From a virus, in the IMG/VR virus record IMGVR_UViG_3300017748_000047, positions 1 to 33,212 of that record: 33,212 bases of DNA; one strand, 5' to 3'. The stretch's first letter is position 1. Each line of letters opens with the position of its first letter. The position numbers and the translations under genes were made by a program. Below, one piece after another: positions 15,677-24,566 of the stretch. The notes beneath the pieces were generated by a model. It saw only the letters and a list, made by a program, of their open reading frames with translations, did no database searches and was not told the origin of the DNA.

Positions 15677-16145
15677 CTGCTTTATGACTCGCACCAAAGT
15701 AAAAACTAGAGATGCCAGAAACTAGACCACCAAGATAACCTAATACTAGGCTAACTATCGTGTCAGAATTTGCATCCGGGGGTTGTATTGTAACTAAAAA
15801 TATGTAACCGATAAACCCAATTAAACTAAATAAGCCAAATACACGGGGCGTCCAGTCACCTTTGTGCGCTTTTCGCGCATCTTGTACATCAGCTGTTTCT
15901 AAAGCAAACAGGTCTACGTCCATCTCTTTGAGCTTAGCTTCAAAGTCCAGCTCTGCCTTTTTGATCTCTACGAGCTGTTCGGGGGTAGCATTCTGTACGG
16001 CTTTTTCAATAGATTGGGGGTCAGCTTTGCACCCTAATACAGCAGAGATAGCCTGTGCAGCAGTGCCGCCAAGCGGTCCAGCTAATGCTGTGCCCAGTGT
16101 GGGTGCGACTGCACCTATTAACCCTTTAATTGCACCAAAGTTCAT
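15669..16145 (-). CDS. Holin, GTA 3-TM type
   Basis: 158 residues; ATGA overlap with the preceding small gene and 8-base overlap with the lysozyme. Order: a Gly/Ala-rich hydrophobic N-terminal segment (about residues 4-36, TLGTALAGPLGGTAAQAISA), a charged helical middle (about 48-95, with QLVEIKKAELDFEAKLKEMD), then two clear transmembrane segments (about 103-121, VFGLFSLIGFIGYIFLVT, and about 131-150, VSLVLGYLGGLVSGISSFYF). This matches holins annotated as GTA_holin_3TM (PF11351), named after gene transfer agents of alphaproteobacteria. The neighbouring lysozyme, without a signal, confirms a holin-endolysin pair. The holin sets the time of lysis by making holes in the inner membrane. Confidence 0.85.
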   Translation of the reverse strand: MNFGAIKGLIGAVAPTLGTALAGPLGGTAAQAISAVLGCKADPQSIEKAVQNATPEQLVEIKKAELDFEAKLKEMDVDLFALETADVQDARKAHKGDWTPRVFGLFSLIGFIGYIFLVTIQPPDANSDTIVSLVLGYLGGLVSGISSFYFGASHKADD

Positions 16146-16438
16146 TTCTTTTTACTCCTCTTCCGTTTTGCCATTGTGCTTACATTAGTCGGCTTACCTC
16201 CGGGATTACCGGCGGCTCGTTTTCTGGTAACGGCGCTACGTTTCTGAGCAGCTGTCATCGTCTTAGCTTTTGACCTAGGCACACATTTTGGGTAGCTTCG
16301 TTTGCTTTTACTGGCTGATTTCCGACCACAAGCTTGGTGCTTACCTTTTTTCTTAGGTGCACCAATGTCAACCCAATCGCCTTTCTTACCTTTACCAAAC
16401 CACGCGGTAAGTCCGCCTGTAGGTTTACGACTAGCCAT
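16142..16438 (-). CDS. Small Lys/Arg-rich Cys-containing protein A
   Basis: 98 residues; TAATG overlap with the preceding 56-residue gene and ATGA with the holin. Conserved-looking core: GGLTAWFGKGKKGDWVDIGAP, then HQACGRKSAS, then YPKCVPRSKAKTM, ending in a very basic AKRKRSKKK. From memory this pattern, 'G-G-L-x-x-W-F ... D-W-V-D-I ... C-G-R ... Y-P-K-C-V-P', occurs in small proteins of marine phages and algal viruses without known role. Cys at two positions with basic surroundings could bind metal or form a disulphide. Nucleic-acid binding is likely from charge alone. Confidence 0.75.
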   Translation of the reverse strand: MASRKPTGGLTAWFGKGKKGDWVDIGAPKKKGKHQACGRKSASKSKRSYPKCVPRSKAKTMTAAQKRSAVTRKRAAGNPGGKPTNVSTMAKRKRSKKK

Positions 16439-16608
16439 TAGCTATACCCGCCGCCTCTTTTCTTGTAAGTGCGCACTAACCAACCGTTTGCATATGCGCT
16501 TGGGTAGACATCAAACTTACGTTTAGCTTCCGATTTCACCCGTGCATACAGAGCTGGGTTTGTAGGTTTAGCACTTGATTTACTTTTTGGTTTCTTTTTT
16601 GCGGCCAT
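16438..16608 (-). CDS. Small Lys-rich protein B (56 residues)
   Basis: 56 residues. The reading frame is complete from the ATG at 16608, with GGAG lying 8 bases upstream inside the end of the preceding gene, to the TAA at 16440-16438 that overlaps the next ATG as TAATG. The gap between its start and the preceding stop is one base. Lys-rich N-terminus, then NPALYARVKSEAKRKF, then YPSAYANGWLVRTYKKRGGGY. From memory this is a recurring small phage and algal-virus domain, possibly the one catalogued as DUF5872, without known function. It is easy to miss with a length cut-off. Confidence 0.8.
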   Translation of the reverse strand: MAAKKKPKSKSSAKPTNPALYARVKSEAKRKFDVYPSAYANGWLVRTYKKRGGGYS

Positions 16609-16609
16609 C

Positions 16610-16912
16610 TTAGCATCTCCATCGTTTTCTAGCTTGACGCAACCTTGAATTAGGATTCGCAGCTGCTTTAGGGAACTTCTTCATTTGTCCAGCAGATCTA
16701 GCACAATAAGACTTACGTCTTTTTGCAGCTTTACTACCAGGTTTTACCTTCTTTGCGGTTACGGCAGTTTTAAGTTTAGACCCAGGGTTATCCCTACGGT
16801 ACTTTGCAACACCTTTTTTGGTCATGCCAGCGCCTTTTTTAGTGGCTCTTTTATGCCCGCCACCTATGGTGTGGCCTTTCATAGTGCCTTTACGTTTCTT
16901 TTTCTCTGCCAT
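16610..16912 (-). CDS. Small Lys/Arg-rich Cys-containing protein C
   Basis: 100 residues. Gly/His-rich start (GHTIGGGHKRATKKG), then MTKKGVAKYRRDNPGSKLKTA, then GSKAAKRRKSYCARSAGQM, ending in ARKRWRC. The ordered set 'G-V-x-K-Y-R-R-x-N-P-G-S-K-L-x-T-A-V ... K-A-A-K-R-R-K-S-Y-C-A-R ... R-W-x-C' is, from memory, a widespread small phage protein (possibly catalogued as DUF6321). Role unknown; about a third of residues are Lys or Arg, so nucleic-acid contact is likely. It starts 7 bases after the stop of the 2548-residue ejection protein and leads into the two other small basic genes. Confidence 0.8.
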   Translation of the reverse strand: MAEKKKRKGTMKGHTIGGGHKRATKKGAGMTKKGVAKYRRDNPGSKLKTAVTAKKVKPGSKAAKRRKSYCARSAGQMKKFPKAAANPNSRLRQARKRWRC

Positions 16913-16919
16913 ACATCAC

Positions 16920-19900
16920 CTATATTAACGGTATTCCAGTAAACGGAATGGATCTTTTTATAACCTTATCAAAGTTACCTTTATAAGTATCTTCTGCTAC
17001 ATCTTTTGCAAAAGACACTGTAGGGCCTAATAACGAAGCTGCGGGGTCAATTACTCCTAAGTTACCCCAGTCGTCGGCTTTACGTGCGTCTACTAGCAAC
17101 TGAGCTGGCCCAAGCCAACCTGATCGTTGTACTAGTTCCCACATGTATTCTGGGTAATCCATTCGGTCAGTTCTAAAGTAACGCCAGTTACCGTTCTTGT
17201 ATTTAGGTGATTCACCTAAACCTTGATACATGTAAGCTAGGCCAGTCTTGCCATACTCGCGTAACTCAAGACCAAACGCTGCTAATGGCAAGGTAGTTAT
17301 AGCTAATAAAGCAGCGGTACTACCGACTAGACCATATTTTTCTATAGGCGTAGCGCCCTCTTCTTGCCTAGTCTGCATTTCTCTATACACACCACCCATT
17401 ATAGTAGACGCGTATGCATAGAAAAACGACTTCAACTGCCAGATAATTGCAAAGCGCGGGTCAGATGCCCATAGCGGACGTTGCGCAGAATCTGGGCGCA
17501 TAATAGAGCTTTCTACAAAGCGCGATACTGCCTCGTCTACGCGCTGCCCCTCTGGAGTAGTTAAGTCCCTATCGTTCTTTAACCACGCTTTTACTGTTGC
17601 GCTATCCAAACCTAACTGGTCTAGATACCGTGCGGCAACTTTGCTCTTGCCGTGGTTTGGGTCGTCAGCTATCTCAGCTTGGCGAATAATAAACTGCACG
17701 CCCATGCCGCTAGCAAATATTCTTGAGAAGTTAGTAAACTTAGTAAGGCCGTTCAACATGAAGGTAAACTCAGTAATCTTACGGCCTCGCTGTGTCATGA
17801 AGTCTGCTTCTGACTGCGATACGAATGCGTTAACAATAGCGTCGTTTGATACTAATCCTAAATCTTCTGCTAGTTTCTGCATGTCTGCAGCTGTAGTTCC
17901 TGGGTCTGCTTTAAACTCAGATAATATGTTCTTCAAGCCTGCGGATGCAGACGCGAAGTCTTTAGAGTTTATAAGCGGGCCAGCTAAATCAGGTATAGAA
18001 GATAGGGTTGCAAACGGCAGTATAGTTACAAACTGAAATACCTGCGCGTAAGTGTTTACTACTTTAGGGTCAAACAAAGTTCTTTCTTTACCAAGAATAT
18101 TTGCTTTTATAGGCTTCATAGTAGAAGACGTATAGCCTAAATGCGCTTTAACTATATCGATTGTTTCTCTGTGCGCTCTAGGGTCTTTCTCTTCTATTTT
18201 AGCTAGTTCTTGTTGGAACAGGTTTGTTTCGCCATCTTCAGACATAGTGTGGCGTTTCCACTCGCCACGTTTGATCATCTTAGCTAGATAAATAACTAAG
18301 GCTGATTTATTGTCCAAAGTGTAGCTTGTGCCATCGGGGGCAACTAACACACTGGGGTCAATGCCCGCTGTTAAAGTTCTTGCTTCCTCTGCTTTAGAAG
18401 CAGGGTCAGTCCAATCTGTGTTTTCTATATTACCTGTTTCATTTACAACAGCATCTTGGTACTTAAGTATACGGTCGATGGTTCTAGCTACTTGTATGTA
18501 GTTAAGCTCTACGCCTTGTTTAGCTCGCTCACTAAGAATAGTTTGCATAAAATGGTCACTATTTCTAGCTATATTGTTTAAGTCTAAAACTACAGGCGAA
18601 TAGTTCTCTTGGTAAGGTACACTGAAACCATGGCCAACTTTACTTATATAGTCTTTATAAAATGACTCTAGATACTTTCTTACTTTAACCGCTTCTGGTC
18701 TCTTAAGATTAGCAGTTGGCGTGTCAGTAAATGCTTCGGTTAGACCTGCTTCTACTTCTGGAGAAGACAAGTCGCCTACGTCTTTATATAGCTTAGTAAG
18801 CCATTTGTTCTTTTGTTTTGTAGACGCTTTGATAAACCCTAGGCCTGCTTTTTCTTGTGACCGAATTTGCATCATGTCAGCTATTTCGGGGGAGTGTCTA
18901 CGAACCATAGCATCTGTAGTACGTGCGAGCATTTCTAATGTGTGCCAGTCATCCGCTATACTATCTTTAGCGTGTTTTAGTATATATTTAGCTAAGTCAT
19001 CTCTTGTGTTAGATATTTTGCCAGTTAGCTCTTCTTCTGCAAAAGCTTCCTTAGTGCTTTCATAACGGTCTTTGCCTTTAGAGTTCATTTCTTTAATGAC
19101 AGCTCCTGCAAACCTAGCAGCGTTGCCGCTAGTTTTGGTTGGAGACACGTCTACATTAGTAGACTTACGGTGCGCATCGTAAGTGTCATTTAGTTCTTGT
19201 CTTGGAACTGCTGCAACTTGACCGCCGATTGGTTGCCCCTCCAAGCCAAAGCCGAATGGAGACACCACGTACACCGCGTCATCTTCGAATGACAAAATAC
19301 TAGCCTGCTCAGCTTGTGTTTTAGATCTTCTATCAAAGAAACTCCTCGGTGGCGCACGCCCTCGATCTGGTTTTTGTGTTCCGCCACCTTGGGAGCGTTG
19401 ACGATTAGTCATTAAGACTTCTTCCATATAAGTTCGGAAGTCTGTTTTAACTTCTCCGCCAAACCGTCGACGCATCTGCGCGTTCATCTTGTTAAAGAAG
19501 TCTCTAAACCTGCGTGCTAGTCTAGCGAAATAAGCCTCGGTCTGGTTTTTTGGTTTGCCCTGTCTTTTACGACGTATTTCAACTAAGTCTAGGTGTTCAA
19601 GAAACTCTTTTCTTGTAGCGCCAGCTTTGGTCGTATTACCATCTTCATCTTGGTAAGTGTATGACTTTCTGTACTTGTCAGCAGTCTCTGCTTCAAGTTT
19701 ATTAAACTCATTAGCTGCAGTTATTGCTAATTTTTTAGCGTCATTTATTGCTTTTTCCAATTCAAAAGTAAGAACCTGCGCGTCATGTAGTTCACTAGTT
19801 TGCGCTTGTCTTGCTTCTTCTTGAAGTTTTTTAACTGTAAACTCAGCCTCGTTCATAGCTCTTATTATTGCGGCTTTCTGAGCTTGTATTTCAGGACTGC

Positions 19901-22900
19901 CAGTAAACGCATCTCGGTTGTAACGGCCGGTTTCTTGAGAGGAGACAGTGTATATCCACTTAGATACTTGATCTGAGTACCATTCTTCAAAGCCATTTTT
20001 CCCCTCGTATGGGTTGTTAGGTTTATTCCAGCTATCCCTGTCTTTTATAAATGACTTATTAAGGCGTGCTCTTATCTTGTTAAAGCCCTTAGACGCTTTT
20101 TCTTGTTCTAAGAAAGCGTGGCCTATTTCGTGACCTACGGTGTAAACCTGTCCAGCTAAGTTAGCTGTACCATCTACAATAATAAAGTCAGCTTCTAAGC
20201 CTTTGCCACCAACGTAAGTACCGACCGTTGAGGTGTTTGGGTCTGCTATAACTAAGAGTTGAGTGCGTATCTGCGTAAGTAATTTTTCAGCAGCCCGGCC
20301 TTGATCGATGTCAAAAAGATCTGCTGTAGTGTTCTGTACGCTCTTGTTTGCTTGACGACGTACATCTTGTAAAAAGTCGGGTAAGTTTAAGCTATCAACA
20401 GGTGGTATAACGCTGCCATCACTACCTAAAACTTCTTGTGCGGTATATATGTATACTGGTTTTGTTAAGCCCAGTTCTTTTATACCAGTTTTAGTAAGGC
20501 GTTGAATTTCTTCGCCTATAGAATTAGAGAAAAAAGCCGCTGATTTTAGGTCGGGGCCTTGTACAGCACCCATTCCAGCCGTTCTATTACCTAAGTTTAT
20601 AAAACCACCTACGTCGAAATCATAGTCATTGAGGCTGGTATTTACTAATACGTCCTTAACAAGTCGACTGTCCTGTACTACATATGACTTGGGCCCTAGT
20701 GGTTTAGTAGAGCCTGGACGACCGAGCGCACCTTCTGACCCATCAGCAATATCACCGATCTCAACCCCAGATACATTGCTAGGGTCTAATCCTAGCGGGT
20801 CATGTATGTCAGTAATAGAGTCAAGTCGATCTTGTAGCCTAGTAGTAACAGCGCCGTCTTGGTTAATACTGTTATCAATCTTGTTAGCCTCACGGCGTAA
20901 TGCCATAGCAAGTGTAGTCGTAGTTCTGCCGTCTTCTAAATTTATTTGTTTTGTGCCGTCTGGGATAGAGTACCCAAGCATAAGTTCATATATAGAAGGC
21001 TCTGGTGCGCCGGTAGCGTCGTTATACATCATTGAGTCTTTTGATAAGATATGTTGCATATCTTTAAAGCCTAGCAAAGTTTGAACTAAGCCAGTTACGT
21101 CAGTTGACCCGTCACCTATCATGCCAAGGACCATATCAACTGCGTCGTGTTCTTCTCTGATTGCAGTCAACACTGCATCTATATCGCCGGGCGCGTCTGG
21201 ATAAATCTCTCTAGTAGTAAGCATTTCTGTAATACTTACTGGCTGGCCATTAACTATAGCCGCTGTAGTGTATCGAGGTTCTTGTAAAGTTTTAGTAATA
21301 GCAAAAATTTTTCTTTCGAGTTTAGTTTTCTTTTGCTTTAGCGCCGGGGTTAAAGTCGTTCTATTAATCTCATTGTTTAGATTAAACAACTCGTCTTTAG
21401 CTTTTCTTAATTTAACGCGTTGGTTGTGTAAAGTAGTAAACCCAAACTTACCGGCTTCAGCGTTATATTTTTTAAGGGCTACGGATTTACCAATAAGTTG
21501 ATCTATGCGGCCTGTTGGTTTAGTAGTAGTTCTTTGCGGCGTTGTTAAATCAAACCTTTGTTGTATCTGTTTCATGTTGTTCTCAAAGGTCTGCTTTAGC
21601 TTTAAGAACTGAGCTGGTTTAATTTGGCCTGTTTTTACTGCAACTTCAGCGCGTTTCATTGCAGCAAGCTGCCGTTCAATAGTTTCTCTTTCGACTATAG
21701 TTAAACCGCCATAGTTTCGTTTAGCTGGAGCTGTTGTTCCAGGCAACGCTTCTGCGCTAGGCGCTTCTTGTAGTAGTAAAGATATAGAGACTGGTGATCC
21801 TTTGTTATCAACCGCTGGTATAAGCACGTCGTAACCTTGGGTTATAAGTTCGCCTAATATTGCTTGCAAGTTACGCTTTGCTTTTACTTGCTGGTTACCT
21901 GCGTATGCCGCGTCCTCCTCCACTTCTTTAACGCCTTTAACTTGTGCTTGGTTTATGTTCCCACCGCCTCTAGTCAAAGCAACTAAACTAGCGTTTGGCT
22001 TGCTAGGCATCTTCTCGCCTTCCTTAACTAAGAAAATATTTCTAAACTCTTGTTTAGAGCCTTTCGCGTCTCTGATAGCTATATCAACTGCTTCGGCTAC
22101 AGTTACAGCTCTTTGTTGTCTGGTTTCTCGATCTTTAATAAAAGTAGTTGGATCATCAGGCCCGCGCTCGAATGCCGTCTCTTCAGTGGGTGTTATTGTT
22201 AACCTTTGATTATCGCTTAAAACACCACCTGTAGTTATTTTAACATCTAACGTAGGATCGGCTTCTTTAGCAGTAGAAGCTGCGTTTAAGATTGCTGTAT
22301 TTAATCTTTCAAAGAACGGCTTGCTAAAGTCTATTGGATTACCGTCTTGTTGAAACTGCTGGCCAAGTACGGCTTGGAATCTAGCGCGAGCTTCGTTTGT
22401 ATTGTCGTATATAACACCGGCGTCTTTTGCTTTAAATAATTGAGACACGGGCGCTGGTAGCTGCGCAAAGTCGTTAGAGTCAAACTCTGAAAGGTTTAGT
22501 TCTTGTTTTTCTTGAGTTTGAGGAGTGCCCTCCTGTTCTATATCTACGTTTGGATCAGTATCTTGGTCAGTTTCTAAGTCAGGAGCAACAGTTGGCCCGA
22601 GGTCTTCTGGCGCTACGTTCATTTCTTTGAAGACTGGCCCTTCTTCATCTTTTACTAAGTTAGCCCGCTCTGCTAATACTTCTGATACTGGTCGTACTGC
22701 AATGGAGCCGCCTTCTGGCTTTAACTTTTCAGCGGCTTCCATAGCTTGGTTTAGTACATTAGGTGCAGATGAATCGACGCCTTGCTCAGATACAACGCGT
22801 CCTTGTTTATCTTTAACTTGTACTACTGACTCGCCGCCGCGTTTAACATCGCTGTAGCCTAACGCTCTAGCCAAAGAGTATTCGTCGGCATCTTTCTCTA

Positions 22901-24566
22901 AAACGTCATCCATAGCTTGTCGATTAGTAGTATATATAGTACCCCGGCCAGGTATGTGTGAAGCTAGCATTGGGACACCCTTATAGCTAATCTTACTAAA
23001 CCTAGGTGCCAGTAGAACTTTCTCTGCTTTTACTGGCGGGCCTTCTCTCCAAACGGTGTCTTTTGTACTAGAGGGGTCTACGACTGCATCAAGCTGGGCG
23101 GTGATTACAGATTGTGGTTCTGGGTCAGAGTAGAAAGGGCTTGCGTCTACAGGTCTACCAGAGACTTCACTATCAACTTGCCTATCGATGCGCATTTGTC
23201 GAGCTTTGTTAACCATCTGCTCGGCTTCATAAATCACGCCTGATGTAGCATCTGTTGCGGCTTTTCCAAAAGCCTGTACGTTTTTGTTCTTAACTACGTC
23301 GCGTTTCATGTTTCTGTAAGCGGCTTGCGCACGAGTCATTTCTTCGTACGAGCCATCTTCGTTTTGATATACGACTTTTTCATTTGCTATGTCACTAATG
23401 CCAGCGGCTGTCTCTACAACTGTGCCTACTGAAGTACCTATAGCGCCGCCGCCAATGAACCCGCTGAACGCTGCTTCTGCTATTCTTAAAGCTGCTTCTT
23501 CAGACCTAAACTGGAAGTTGGCGTCCATGTCAGCACGGTTTAACACTGCTAAAGTTTCTTGTGCAGTTTCAGCAGCACCTTCGACCGTGGCTGATTTAAG
23601 GCCAGCAGCTCCAATACGTTTTAGCGTTTCACCTGTGTTCTTTGCAAAGCTAGAAAGTAAGCTGTCTTTTACGTTTTCTTTAGCAGATTTTTTAAGTCGC
23701 TCTTTAGCTACGTTGAGTAACAGCTTAGCCATGAACGCTTCGCCGCCCACGCCTATAGCAGCTTGCATAGAGCCTAGAGCTGATGATCTTAGAACTAGAT
23801 CACTGTCAAGATCTCTACCAGATTGAAGACCTTCTTTTATGTTACTACCAGTTAGAGGCTCAAACTCAGACACGAACATACCTGTCAGAGCACCGTTGCG
23901 TACAAACTTGTAAGTGTTATCTGCCAAAGCGTCTTCGGCGGGGGTAGATATTTTTAATCGTTTACGTGTTAAAGAGTCTCTTATTAATTTAGAAGCTACT
24001 TCTTTAGAACCTTTTTGGCTAAGTTGCGAGCCTAAGATACCCGAAGCGGCTATTTTATTTGCTCCTACTATGCCGCCTTTTAGTCCCAAACCATACAAAC
24101 CACCTGCTAGCATTAGTGACATTGAGTCTATGGCGGATGGAATTATCTGGCCAGTAGCCGAAGCTGCGGATTGTAAGAAGCCATCGAACGAGGGTTCATC
24201 AATTAAGTTCTTTCTAAATTTAGGTAGTTCTTTAGAAACTGCGTTCTGTTGTATCTCATAGAACTCAGCTTTAGAGAGGTTGTCGCTAGGGTCCATTCCG
24301 AACAAGACATTAAAACCAGCGCGTGATCTAGCACGGTCGGCTCGCAAGCCAGCGGTGCCGGCAGCTATACCATAGTCAAATATCTCTCCTATGGTATCTA
24401 TTTCTGGTTTGCCTTGGGGTTCTACATAAACAGGTCTGCTAGTAGTATCTACAGGTCGCAGGCCAGAAGTAGTATCGGGTTTAACTATGGCGTTGCTATA
24501 TGGATCGGGGTCCGATAAAGAACCGCGACCTAAGAATCGTTGGAGGGCTAATTCGCCCTCGCTCAT
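16920..24566 (-). CDS. Giant internal virion / ejection protein with zinc metallopeptidase motif (T7 gp16-type position)
   Basis: 2548 residues; ATGA overlap with the 1001-residue gene. It holds the place of T7 gp16, the largest ejected core protein, but is almost twice as long and lacks a visible lytic transglycosylase motif. Features in order: hydrophobic Gly/Ala-rich segments at about residues 130-165 and 365-388; an acidic linker (about 658-690); a long helical middle; a metallopeptidase site HEIGH at 1479-1483 with a likely third ligand Glu1527 or Glu1528 in GFEEWYSDQ (gluzincin pattern); a very basic patch near 1650-1700; and a C-terminal module with ASDPRFAIIWQLKSFFYAY (about 2362-2380) and a hydrophobic segment (about 2412-2434). 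Such multi-domain proteins enter the cell with the DNA and form or protect the DNA conduit. Membrane insertion and peptidase activity are inferred. Confidence 0.85.
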   Translation of the reverse strand: MSEGELALQRFLGRGSLSDPDPYSNAIVKPDTTSGLRPVDTTSRPVYVEPQGKPEIDTIGEIFDYGIAAGTAGLRADRARSRAGFNVLFGMDPSDNLSKAEFYEIQQNAVSKELPKFRKNLIDEPSFDGFLQSAASATGQIIPSAIDSMSLMLAGGLYGLGLKGGIVGANKIAASGILGSQLSQKGSKEVASKLIRDSLTRKRLKISTPAEDALADNTYKFVRNGALTGMFVSEFEPLTGSNIKEGLQSGRDLDSDLVLRSSALGSMQAAIGVGGEAFMAKLLLNVAKERLKKSAKENVKDSLLSSFAKNTGETLKRIGAAGLKSATVEGAAETAQETLAVLNRADMDANFQFRSEEAALRIAEAAFSGFIGGGAIGTSVGTVVETAAGISDIANEKVVYQNEDGSYEEMTRAQAAYRNMKRDVVKNKNVQAFGKAATDATSGVIYEAEQMVNKARQMRIDRQVDSEVSGRPVDASPFYSDPEPQSVITAQLDAVVDPSSTKDTVWREGPPVKAEKVLLAPRFSKISYKGVPMLASHIPGRGTIYTTNRQAMDDVLEKDADEYSLARALGYSDVKRGGESVVQVKDKQGRVVSEQGVDSSAPNVLNQAMEAAEKLKPEGGSIAVRPVSEVLAERANLVKDEEGPVFKEMNVAPEDLGPTVAPDLETDQDTDPNVDIEQEGTPQTQEKQELNLSEFDSNDFAQLPAPVSQLFKAKDAGVIYDNTNEARARFQAVLGQQFQQDGNPIDFSKPFFERLNTAILNAASTAKEADPTLDVKITTGGVLSDNQRLTITPTEETAFERGPDDPTTFIKDRETRQQRAVTVAEAVDIAIRDAKGSKQEFRNIFLVKEGEKMPSKPNASLVALTRGGGNINQAQVKGVKEVEEDAAYAGNQQVKAKRNLQAILGELITQGYDVLIPAVDNKGSPVSISLLLQEAPSAEALPGTTAPAKRNYGGLTIVERETIERQLAAMKRAEVAVKTGQIKPAQFLKLKQTFENNMKQIQQRFDLTTPQRTTTKPTGRIDQLIGKSVALKKYNAEAGKFGFTTLHNQRVKLRKAKDELFNLNNEINRTTLTPALKQKKTKLERKIFAITKTLQEPRYTTAAIVNGQPVSITEMLTTREIYPDAPGDIDAVLTAIREEHDAVDMVLGMIGDGSTDVTGLVQTLLGFKDMQHILSKDSMMYNDATGAPEPSIYELMLGYSIPDGTKQINLEDGRTTTTLAMALRREANKIDNSINQDGAVTTRLQDRLDSITDIHDPLGLDPSNVSGVEIGDIADGSEGALGRPGSTKPLGPKSYVVQDSRLVKDVLVNTSLNDYDFDVGGFINLGNRTAGMGAVQGPDLKSAAFFSNSIGEEIQRLTKTGIKELGLTKPVYIYTAQEVLGSDGSVIPPVDSLNLPDFLQDVRRQANKSVQNTTADLFDIDQGRAAEKLLTQIRTQLLVIADPNTSTVGTYVGGKGLEADFIIVDGTANLAGQVYTVGHEIGHAFLEQEKASKGFNKIRARLNKSFIKDRDSWNKPNNPYEGKNGFEEWYSDQVSKWIYTVSSQETGRYNRDAFTGSPEIQAQKAAIIRAMNEAEFTVKKLQEEARQAQTSELHDAQVLTFELEKAINDAKKLAITAANEFNKLEAETADKYRKSYTYQDEDGNTTKAGATRKEFLEHLDLVEIRRKRQGKPKNQTEAYFARLARRFRDFFNKMNAQMRRRFGGEVKTDFRTYMEEVLMTNRQRSQGGGTQKPDRGRAPPRSFFDRRSKTQAEQASILSFEDDAVYVVSPFGFGLEGQPIGGQVAAVPRQELNDTYDAHRKSTNVDVSPTKTSGNAARFAGAVIKEMNSKGKDRYESTKEAFAEEELTGKISNTRDDLAKYILKHAKDSIADDWHTLEMLARTTDAMVRRHSPEIADMMQIRSQEKAGLGFIKASTKQKNKWLTKLYKDVGDLSSPEVEAGLTEAFTDTPTANLKRPEAVKVRKYLESFYKDYISKVGHGFSVPYQENYSPVVLDLNNIARNSDHFMQTILSERAKQGVELNYIQVARTIDRILKYQDAVVNETGNIENTDWTDPASKAEEARTLTAGIDPSVLVAPDGTSYTLDNKSALVIYLAKMIKRGEWKRHTMSEDGETNLFQQELAKIEEKDPRAHRETIDIVKAHLGYTSSTMKPIKANILGKERTLFDPKVVNTYAQVFQFVTILPFATLSSIPDLAGPLINSKDFASASAGLKNILSEFKADPGTTAADMQKLAEDLGLVSNDAIVNAFVSQSEADFMTQRGRKITEFTFMLNGLTKFTNFSRIFASGMGVQFIIRQAEIADDPNHGKSKVAARYLDQLGLDSATVKAWLKNDRDLTTPEGQRVDEAVSRFVESSIMRPDSAQRPLWASDPRFAIIWQLKSFFYAYASTIMGGVYREMQTRQEEGATPIEKYGLVGSTAALLAITTLPLAAFGLELREYGKTGLAYMYQGLGESPKYKNGNWRYFRTDRMDYPEYMWELVQRSGWLGPAQLLVDARKADDWGNLGVIDPAASLLGPTVSFAKDVAEDTYKGNFDKVIKRSIPFTGIPLI

